From NCBI GenBank assembly GCA_027422505.1, contig JAPQWV010001421.1, forward strand, positions 25,001 through 89,000: a DNA stretch of 64,000 nt. Reading direction: 5' to 3'. How positions within the stretch are numbered: position 1 is the stretch's first letter; the number at the start of each line of letters is the position of its first letter. A program made the position numbers and the translations under genes. The DNA is from Craterostigma plantagineum (taxonomy: Eukaryota > Streptophyta > Magnoliopsida > Lamiales > Linderniaceae). Shown one piece after another: positions 55,401 through 64,000 of the stretch. The notes under the pieces are model-generated. The model did no database searches. It was not told where the DNA came from and saw only the letters and a program-made list of their open reading frames with translations.

Positions 55401-56598
55401 GTAAATAGAAAGAAAACTAAAGGTGAAGAAAATAAAGATCAAATTAGGCTTATCTTATCATTCATCAAGCGCAAACAAGGACTTTTCGTTCCCTTGACTC
55501 CCACTATTTTTCTCAATAAACTATCCTCACGATAAGAGTTTCGGAAACCTCGTTGAAAGTTTCATAGTGGAGTTGATGTCCCCGACTCTACTAGACTCGC
55601 CTCAGTTTTTAACTCAATATTCGGCTCATCCAATCTTATCGAAGTCACGTCAAACACGAACATATCCGATAAGAGTTTCTACTATCTTTGTCTTAGTCAT
55701 TGACCCTCACGGACCCTGCTTATTGGGTATAACTGCCTAAGTGTGACCTTGTGACCTATCAACTTACGCTTAAATCGCACAGAATGTATTGCCTCCTGCT
55801 GGCATACGCTTCGTGGGGGGGGGGACGGGTATGACGAGTGGCGTTCATGATGCACTCGAGACGCTGACACTGGGCGGGATATACGACGCCAACTTACTCG
55901 GAACAAATCGCAAAACTCTCCAATGCTTACACATCTCAAGCATGATAGAAGACAGGAATTGAATTCCTTAACACACTTAGTATATATCGAACGGAAGAGT
56001 AAAACATCTCACATAAGAGCACATAAAATATGCATATCATTTCAAAAACCAACACGCACGTAGGCAGTAAATTAACCCTACGAAAATAAACTACAAGACA
56101 ACACAAGCGGGTTACTTCTAGTCTATCTCTATTACGTGCGTCTCCAAAAGACTTCGGGTCGTCGCACGGGTCTTGAAGTCGTCAAACGTCCTTCGTCACT
56201 CGAACGGCCTCAAAGTCACCGAACGTCCACCACCTTGCCACGTGTTCTTATTTAAATCTAATATAATAAAACGGTAACTTACAACATGGGGGATCATAAG
56301 TCCCGGACAACCCGTAAAAAACAAAAACAACCCTGGAGGAGGTAGCCCTTAACAAATGACCCGGAAACCAAAATATTCTACCCGCATGTGTGCCTTAAAT
56401 CACATTCATAAGGAGCACGTTGACAATTACGAGATTTTAAAAAGAAACGAAATTTGGGCCTCAAACTGGCCAAGCCCATTAGAAGGCCCGTTAAGGCTTT
56501 AAGCGTGAAGCCCTAACGCAGCTGTCGTGACTCAAATCGCTCAGCCGTCAAAACACACCGGAGAGCCACGGCGGAGAAGGCCGCCTGCGCGAAGTTAT
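55401..56598. other. Stretch upstream of copia gag, no gene seen
   Basis: On the minus strand this precedes gag and may hold the copia leader, but no PBS complement or LTR end is visible. It includes a 10-nt G run (about 55816-55825). From ~56100 the sequence looks unrelated to the copia LTR at 37578-39474. No supported coding region. Confidence 0.4.
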
Positions 56599-56780
56599 TG
56601 TTACCCTACATTTCGCTACCCCGTCTATCGTTGTGCCTAACGATGTATTAAGTTAAAACGACGTGCGGAAATGCGTATGAAAATTTTCCATGTAATGAAG
56701 ATCGTTTTCTTTACATGGCAAACGAATACTTTAATATTCCTAATTATGTACAAAACCTAAGTACATGAGGAGTGTACAAC
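56599..56780 (-). repeat. Family-1 LTR terminal fragment, minus strand
   Basis: Matches the last ~180 bp of the family-1-type LTR (compare 59107-59295): TGTTACCCTAC at the outer end, CCTAACGATG, then TTCTTTACATGGCAAA. No PBS lies beyond 56599. It is cut by the family-2 LTR at ~56781. Confidence 0.65.
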
Positions 56781-59053
56781 AGTAACGATCCTACTTTTCT
56801 AATTAAAACAGTTGACGGATTTTCCGCACGAAAGCCACGGAAAGCCCAATTAACAAAATTTTTAAACTAAAATAATATACATATCATAAAAATATTGTTT
56901 TACAAAAAAGGCATTCTTTACATGGGCTAAAGCCCCAAAATAAAAATAACGAAGGCCGCTCCACAGGTCGCATCCATGTAACGCTCTCACCCTCAAAAGC
57001 CTGTGGAGTCACCTCCACCAGCCGCTAACCTAGTCCTGACGTTCGCCAACGTTGGACTCGTCATTACCTACAACGCATAAAGGCTTGAGCATTTCGCTCA
57101 GTAGGTGAATTTATGCTAAGGCAGCGTGCACTCAATCCCAATCCCGACACCTCACCGCATGATACATGCAAATGCACGCTTGTTCACACACTCTACTCTA
57201 TCTCAATATTAGGGCCCTAGGCTGGACTTGGCACCTCACGGGCAATAAAAATAAAATGTCTGGTCGCTCACGCCAGACTAGCGGTGCCTACCCCAACAGT
57301 CTGCTGATCGCTCACGTCAGCATTCTCCTGTCATTAAAATTTCGGGTAGTTCTCACAGCAATCATAATAATCACATAAGATGATAACCATATATCATGTC
57401 ATTAAACTTCAAAATTCTTAAAAAACTTTAAGTCCACTTTCTTATCATAAATAGAGGGCTAAGTGGGTTGGGCCTAAATTGAGCTAAGGCCCAATAATAC
57501 TAAGTCTGGGTCGTCACACCGATATAGTAAGCACTTAAAACTTTGGATTCGTCAAACTAAGGTTGAAAGATTTGAAAGAACGCCCGATATTTGTAAGGAA
57601 AGCTCGGCAAAATTGTTATGCTCAAATATCGGGATGAGTTCGACGAAATTGGCTTGTCCGGGGTCGCACATGGAAAGAAAATCGCCCGAGTTTGGAGGTG
57701 GAGCTCGCGAAACGGCCCTTAACAAATTAACTTGTCCGAATTTGTTCATGCAAGGAAAAGTCCCCCGAAATGGACAAGGAGCTCGGCGAAAATTGGCCTT
57801 TGAGCTACCCGATTTTGCACATGCATTCCATCTCATCAAGCACGGCAAGATTGGTCTTGTGAGCTACCTGAATTTGCTCTCATCAAGCCCGGCGACATTG
57901 GTCATGGAGCTACCCGAAAATGCTCATGAAACAAACCCTATGAAGCTCGGCGAAATTGGCCTTCGAACCACCCGAAATTGGCCTAGTGAGCTACCCAAAA
58001 TTGTTCACTAATCCCATCCTATAAATGCTCTACGAAATTGATCTTTGAACCACCCGAAATTCTCTCCGAAATTGTTCACTAATAACATCCTATAAATGCT
58101 CGGCGAAATTGGTCTTGGGGTCACCCGAATTGCTCATGAATCTTACTCCAACAACGTCGGCGAAATTGGTCATGGAACTACCCGAAGTTGCTCATAAATC
58201 ATAGTCTAGGATGCTACCTGAAATTGACTTATGAACTCTACCCTTTCATCGCTCGAACTTAGTTTACCTACCTGAAGTTTATTTTTATACACGAATATGT
58301 ACATGCACCGGAATTATCACCTAAGCACGTAACGCATGTATATATTCACACAAAACCCATACATTGGATTCAAGCTTAACACATCACATAATTCACATAA
58401 TCGATAACAAAATCAAAACCATATAGACCAAAGTTCATTTCGAACTTGAATGACCGAAATCACATAAGTTTGAAATTTTTGAACTTATTTATGTGTTGTA
58501 GGTGAAGAAATCAACCTACCTCACTTGCTTTAGCCAAAATTAAGTGTTTTGATTGAGATGAGCTTGTCCAAGATCCATTGCTTCACTTCGTCTCCTTCGT
58601 TTCTTCTTCGTTGTTTTTCTCTCTTTACTTTTCTTCCTTTTTCTTTCTTTTCCCAAAAACGATTATTTTAAGACTTAAGCAGCATGGGTGCCATACTCCA
58701 AGGTGGGTTCCCTAGGATTAAGGAAAGTCATCCTTATCGTTTAATACCTTTGGGCAAAAGTAATAATCTATTTGGGCCTTGTTATTTTTATATTATTCCC
58801 TTTGGAATTCCCACTAACTTGGACTATTTGACTTAACTAATATATTATTTTGGGCCCGCCTATAAGTCGACTTGACCCCTTTCTAAATTTATTTAGTTGG
58901 GCCTAAATATTACTTAATTCATTTATTGAATATCTTTATTGGGCGGAATATCTTGCTTCTTTTTGACCCTGCTCGAATGCTAGTTTCATTAATTCGAACA
59001 TTTACAGCGTTAATCGCATTAAAATTCCCGTATTGAAATTTACGGGTATTACA
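56781..59053 (-). repeat. Family-2 LTR, nearly full length (about 2270 bp), minus strand
   Basis: On the minus strand it starts TGTAATACCCGTAAATTTC at 59053, directly after a polypurine tract, and ends GTAGGATCGTTAC near 56781. It contains the decayed CGAAATTGG motif cluster (57550-58260), about two decayed 78-bp units (57240-57340) and the GGGGCTTTAGCCC-type segment near 56930. It matches the window-start LTR in layout. Confidence 0.82.
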
Positions 59054-59106
59054 TCGTCCCCCCTTATAAAAATTTTTGTCCCCAAAATTTAAGTCGTCGA
59101 GAATAG
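59054..59106 (-). other. 3' end of a family-2 gypsy internal domain with polypurine tract
   Basis: Minus strand: TTTTGGGGACAAAAATTTTT, then ATAAGGGGGGACGA leading into the family-2 LTR. This is the standard end of plant chromovirus internal domains. Only ~53 bp remain before family-1 LTR sequence starts. Confidence 0.8.
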
Positions 59107-60322
59107 TGTCAAGACCCGTTGTCCTCGCTACCTATTCTAACATTATCCTATGTGCCTAACGATGATTTTTTGAAGGGCATGCAGAAATGTGTATGAAATT
59201 TTTCTTTTTCCATTTATGTAATGGAACATCGTTCTTTACATGGCAAAAGAATGCTTCCAATTCCTAATTACATGCCAAAACCTAACTACACGGGAAGTGT
59301 ATATTTGCACAGCAAAAGAAATCCTATGCGCCCGACCTCACAGGTCGTCATCTATGCACACACTCCCACCCCGAAAGCTGCTGGAAGCGTCAAAAGATTG
59401 CCTTGCCACCTAAGCGATCACGTACCGTGGTCGCTCGCACCTACAACACATAACGTAAGGGGTGAGCGATATGCTCAGTAAGAAGAAATCATGGATGACG
59501 TGCACGTGATAAAACCACGCAAAGGCAATCCACGCCAATGCATCTTAGGTCTTATAGATCAAACTCAATCCCATATCTTTTATCTTAGGGCCCTTGGCAG
59601 ACTTTTACCCAGGCGTCCACCGTAAAGAGCTCTAATCCAACCATTGGTCAACCCAACCATACTAAAGCATGAGGGCATCGACCCAACCACGCTAATCAGG
59701 GATATAAGGGCATCAACCCAACCACGAGGGCATCAACACATCCATGTTAATCCACCGCCGCATCAACGTCGTTCGTATACTGGCGACGCATCAACGTCGC
59801 CGACGGCGCATCATCGCCGTCTCGGTGCCTCGGAAGCTGCCCCTTACTTAACTTATAACTTGATCGCTTACCTCGGCAATTATTTTTCGCTATTTGTGAC
59901 GTAATCATGCGCGCTCATCTTTTATTACCCCCAAGTGTTTCGTGCATGCTCGTGCATATGCATAATGCGTTAATGCCATGATGCTTACCAAAGTCATGAA
60001 ATCATATCATATAAATTCACATAAGCACGTAAGCACCTCATCGCGTGATCACATAAGTTAGGCACATACACACATGTTATGTGTTGTAGTTGGATTTCCA
60101 CTTACTTACCTGGCGTCCGTAAATTTGCTATTACCGGTTTGATGAAATCCCTAAGCTTCGACCTTAAGCACAAAATAATGGTATTAGTACCTTATCTAGT
60201 TTGCTTGACCATCTAGTTTGCTAGTCTATAATACTTCGAACCAATTTTCGAATTATGACTCGAGACACTTGTATAACCCGTAAATTTTACCTGACTCTTG
60301 AATTAACTTAGCCTCGTACGTT

Positions 60323-61102
60323 ACTGAGATCGAGGCTCTCTTATCCGCTTATCCACTCTTTCCCAAAAATACCAGCTACAAGCTTGAGCTATGCGCAGAC
60401 TCTGGCATATTGCCTGGACCAACTAGGGAGCCTTTCTAACTTTCTTACATTCTTCCTACATCTCTGATCTTACTTTCGTTTCTTTCCCGCCCCTACGTGC
60501 TTTTCTGCCCCCGTTTTGTTGCTCGCAGGTTACTTCGCTTCGGGTTGGAGTTGGGTTCGCGGGCTGGGCTGGTCCTAGGTGGCGGTTGCCTTCTAGTCTT
60601 GGCGGGATGCTTCTCTTGCCCGTGCAGCTGTGTGGCCTCCTGTGGTGGTGCTGTCTCCTTCTCGGTGAAAAGAAACAGGAGTTGGCGTCTCATCGCTACT
60701 CTCGCCCGACCTGTCTGCAGACGGACCTGTTGCGGTCCTGCCCCCCATTTCCGCTTGTTTATCTCCGGAGTGAGATTTTCCTCTGATGTACGCTTGCGCC
60801 TCGCCTGCACATCTCCCGGGCGCCCTGCTGGCACTGCATCTGGTGCCAGGATCCTGTTGCTTGCTTTTGGATTCTGACACCTACGCTACCTCTGCTTTTG
60901 TTGTTTTTGAGTGTCTTTGGTCTTTGTGTTGTCTTGGCTTGGGTCCTATTGGGACCTTGTAGGTCTCTGGGCTGCGTCGGATTCTGTCGATGTGCTGTCA
61001 GGTCGGTTTGTCGCTACCGCTTGTTGCGTCGTGAGCGTTATCACGTACGCTACCACTGTACTCCTGTTTCTTTTTTTTAGTGAACGTTTCCCAAAAAAAA
61101 AA
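60323..61102 (+). mobile_element. L1-type LINE 'J', 5'-truncated, with 18-bp TSD
   Basis: AACTTAGCCTCGTACGTT (60305-60322) and AACTTAGCCTCATATGTT (61103-61120) flank it, two differences in 18. Only the last codons of ORF2 (LWHIAWTN-stop near 60425) and the 3' UTR remain. Hairpin 1 is at 60828-60849 and hairpin 2, in the CGTGA/TCACG form, is at 61030-61045. The A run is at 61093-61102. Confidence 0.9.
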
Positions 61103-61636
61103 AACTTAGCCTCATATGTTTCGCGAACTTATATAGCTCACTAAATCCCTGTTGACTCGTGAGGTTACTTCGCTATTTAGTTCGTGAAGTTTATAAAATT
61201 CGTCCATAAGCTATTTGCTAGCCGGTCTGGTGAATTTCCTAATATTTCATCCTTTAAACACGAAAAGGCTATAAAGTCAGTCTATAAATTATATCAATTG
61301 ACTACGTAAATTTTCGTTCCAAAATTCCACGAAAAAACGGCATTGCCTGTACCGAAAATGGACCCTGAAAAATACTGATAGGCTATTTATGATCGAGCAT
61401 TGAAAGAGCCTATGCTCATTGGAATCAGAATATTTTTCTTATTCAATGGTGTAAAAATATTTTTCCTCAATGGTGCAAAAATATTTTCGTTCCAAAATTC
61501 CAATATTCTTTTTTTTTTAACTTAAAACGTTTTTATCTAAGGGGTTCGATTCGTGAAGTTACCCTAATTCGTGAAGTTCGAATTCGCGAAGTTTACATGT
61601 CTGAAAGATTCGTAAAATATCCTATAGTCACATTTC

Positions 61637-62890
61637 TTTGGAGGGGGTCGAGCGCCAAAGTGGCTTTGGCTGCCGTATGTGCGCCACGAGACGAGGGGGA
61701 CTAGGACCTAGATCTATTGAGACGAATAATAAGGCATTATTATTGCGCCTACTGTGGAGCATCTTAAGTTGGGACGAATCTTCTATCTGGGCCAATTGGA
61801 TTCGACGGACACGATTACATAACGTATCGCTCTAGTCCGTCAATATTAACGCAAGGACGTCTTGGAGTTGGAGGAAGATCCTGAAGCTTCGCAACACATT
61901 CGGCCGCTTATTGAGTTCTGCATTGGGAATGGTGTCAACACGAGGCTCTGGACCGACCCGTGGCTCTACCATAACCCGTTGGTTGAGCATATACCCCGCG
62001 GGCCAATCGTCATGGGGCTACCTATAGATTCCATGCTCAATTCCGTAATTACTGACTAAGGGTGGAGCTGGCCGGCGCAGCAATCTACAACGGAATACAT
62101 GGATATTGCTCCACTTTTGCCTCCCACCGGGCCGGCTGAGGAAGATAGGATAAGGTGGATTGCGACGGGTAATGACTGTCTCTACCCACTCGGCTCGGGA
62201 GAGCTTGCGCATACAACTCCCTACGGTCCCTTGGTACACACTTTTTGGCGGTCCTATATCTGTTCCTCGACACGAGTTCATCTTTTGGCTCGCGATTAGG
62301 AACAAATTAGCTACCAAGGATAAGGCTTGGGTGGCCGCGGCGGCGGGAAACACTATTTGCCTGCTCTGCGACGACCATCTCGATGAGACGATACAACATT
62401 TGTTCTTTGAATGCTCCTTCTCTAGACGTTGTCTACATCTTATTCGTACTCGTATGTGCTTTACTTGGCCGCACACGGAGTGGCATACGGCGATTCACTG
62501 GGCTGCTAATAGATGGAGGAGGAATCACCTCTCTGCGTTTGGACCACGGCATGCTCTTGCTTCACTGATTTACCATATCTGGTACGAGTGCAACCGGCGG
62601 TGGTACGAGGGACGAAGGCGTTCTCCGGATCAGATTGCTTCAGAGGTTGAAGCTCTCCTCGGTGTGCGACTTACCAATTTGTCGCACAAGTATGATTTGC
62701 AGAGGTGTGCCATGCGTAGGGTTTGGCGCATTGCATGGTCATGATTGTCTTCGCTTTATTTTTTCAGTTTGACCTATTTCGGGTCTGGAATTGGATGTGA
62801 GCTGGTATCATGTTACCAGTTGGTTTTTGGTGCTTTTGCACGGATCTCTGTACAGACTTTTTCTTTTGTTATTTTAGTGACCGTAAAAAA
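61637..62890 (+). mobile_element. L1-type LINE 'K', 5'-truncated
   Basis: ACATTTC flanks it (61630-61636 and 62891-62897). ORF2 starts after FLW in the thumb region (RGSSAKVALAAV, GGLGPRSIETNNKAL). Stops occur near 61833 and 62059; then HEFIFWLAIRNKLATKDK and CLLC...HLFFEC, ending RRVWRIAWS-stop at 62744. The 3' UTR is only ~140 nt and has a hairpin CTGGTA-6 nt-TACCAG at 62802-62819. Confidence 0.87.
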
Positions 62891-62999
62891 ACATTTCGCG
62901 AATCCTAACTATCTTTTTCTCTCCGTTCGCGAAACATTCAATTCTACACACACATGATTCGCAAATTGTGATTCGCCAAATACTCCCTGGTTCGCGAAG

Positions 63000-63647
63000 G
63001 CAATCCACGCCGATGCACTTAATACTCGTACTAACACTCCGCAAAGGCAATCATACTATGCACCACAATGAGCTAACTTCCTTTCAGGAGAAATACGACA
63101 GCGATCAATGCCGGATGGCCATACCCTAGGATGTACACCGTTTCCCTAGGTCGCCATATTTACCGGTCGTCCCCGACTGCCCGGCGGTCGCTCATGCTAG
63201 TAGCCCACACTGAAGTTGCCTACAGCAGGGTCCACCCTGTGTCGCTCATACCCTCATGTCGCATCCTCCAGGTAACTCCCTATCGCCAGGCATTGCCCAA
63301 AAATAAAATAAATAAATAAATATATGTATATATGTATGACGACGCTCAACGCTGCCCTGGTGACATAGTAGTTAGCCCTGACTCAACTTCGAGTCGACAA
63401 CAAATTCCCATATTGGCAAGTATCATTCGGCTTCAAGCGAAACATCACATGCAGACTCATCTCGCACATCCCCACATATGATCGTGCATGCTCGTGAATA
63501 TACAACATATTTAATGCCAGGTATACTTACCGTACGGATTCATGTTGTCTAGTTTCATGTAATCAAGTAAACATAGAGGCAGTAAGTCACATAAATTAGG
63601 CACATACATGCATGTTATGTGTTGTAGTTGAATTTCTACTTACCTGT
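63000..63647 (-). repeat. Second family-1 LTR fragment, minus strand, joined inside the TTCGCGAA region
   Basis: From GGCAATCCACGCCGATGCAC at 63000 the family-1 LTR is read again from its downstream part: CCTAGGATGTACACC, GGTCGCCATATTTACCGG, the GACTCAACTTCGAGTCGAC stem near 63377, then ATGTGTTGTAGTTG. It stops at the GTAAGTAGAAATTC equivalent. It duplicates sequence already present at 59480-60110, so 63000 is a recombination or insertion junction. Confidence 0.7.
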
Positions 63648-64000
63648 TGTGGCGACCCTACTTCCTAATTAGAATAATTGGTGGATTTTCGCAACAAAAG
63701 TCGCGGAGGACCCGATTTATAAAAACTTTTTAATGAAAATAATATACATATATGATGTAAGGTCGGGTTTACAAAAATGCTTCGATATACTACAACGGGC
63801 CGAAGCCCCAAAAATCTACCCGACTATCCTAAGCCTCTCCACAGGACGCGTCCCATGTACTGCTCCGCCCTCAAAAGCCCGTGGAGTCACCGCCGTCTGC
63901 CAGCCTACAGCTCACCCTGACACCTATCAGTGTTGGGCTCGGTCTTACCTACAGAAATAAACCCTGAGCAAAATTGCCCAGTAGGTGGCAGTAAAAATAT
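63648..64000 (-). repeat. Family-2 LTR, terminal part, minus strand (cut by window end)
   Basis: TGTGGCGACCCTACTTCCTA at the low end corresponds to the family-2 LTR 3' end (GTAGGGTCGTTACA at 1885, reversed). The GGGCCGAAGCCCC segment and the GACACCTATCAGTGTTGGGC segment match 56930-57060. It continues beyond the window. Confidence 0.8.

Larger units (their letters stand above)
59107..62999 (-). repeat. Diverged family-1 LTR, minus strand, with LINEs 'J' and 'K' inside
   Basis: The outer end on the minus strand is GGGTCTTGACA. Going up in coordinate it follows the family-1 LTR backwards: TTCTTTACATGGCAAAAG, GGCAATCCACGCCAATGCAT, ATGTGTTGTAGTTGG near 60080, TTACCTGGCGTCCGTAAA near 60110, then a TTCGCGAA-rich part (60210-60322, 61121-61636, 62891-62999). 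LINE J (60323-61102) and LINE K (61637-62890) interrupt it. Confidence 0.75.

Noticed and set aside
57613..58011. 132-codon open frame
   Set aside because: It is made of the decayed CGAAATTGG/CCGAAATTG motif of the family-2 LTR in reverse.

Overview
The window reads as repeat-dense flowering-plant nuclear DNA, probably pericentromeric or other heterochromatin. Every long coding stretch I could assign belongs to a transposable element: Ty3/gypsy (Tekay/Del-like chromovirus and Athila), Ty1/copia (Angela/BARE-like), L1-type LINEs, a Cassandra TRIM carrying 5S rRNA sequence, a gag-protease-only LTR element and a hAT-like DNA element. I found no convincing host gene. The species cannot be named from the sequence.

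Layout. 1-1885: right part of an LTR ('family 2') with iterated short motifs and a 78-bp tandem repeat. 2236-3660: old Athila 3' end and truncated LTR. 3661-4822: minus-strand LINE. 4823-34424: a Tekay/Del-like gypsy element that is a nested stack. Its 5' LTR, PBS and the first third of gag (4823-8478) are split from the rest of gag and pol and the 3' LTR (27943-34424) by a LINE insertion flanked by a 10-bp target-site duplication (TSD). That insertion contains a truncated LINE followed by a nearly full-length LINE, whose ORF2 is split by a young, almost intact 13-kb Athila element (12131-25128; 1402-bp LTRs differing at about 4 sites; 5-bp TSD GCAAC). The split ORF2 resumes in frame across the Athila insertion.

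34425-39474: LINE tail, GC-rich DNA-transposon end, then a rearranged copia element (integrase half on minus, RT/RNase H half on plus) with a 1.9-kb LTR. 39609-43573: two internal regions of a gag-protease-only LTR element around one shared LTR. 43574-51320: truncated LINE, then a diverged family-1 LTR carrying a hAT-like element (itself carrying a LINE) and a complete minus-strand Cassandra with TSD. 51310-55400: second minus-strand copia copy with a LINE inserted; the first copia copy supplies the empty site. 55401-64000: minus-strand LTRs of both gypsy families and two more truncated LINEs.

Most notable signals: (1) short hairpins in the LINE 3' UTRs whose stems change by compensatory base pairs between copies while loops stay similar; (2) a ~63/71-bp spaced array of the 14-bp palindrome GTCACGGCCGTGAC in Athila, ending in TATA-like boxes, present both in the LTR promoter and upstream of the third ORF, where a CT-rich leader and a candidate 590-nt 5'-UTR intron follow; (3) two different LINEs inside one TSD, as expected from template jumping; (4) three unrelated LTR families that each carry iterated CG-containing short motifs in their LTRs.
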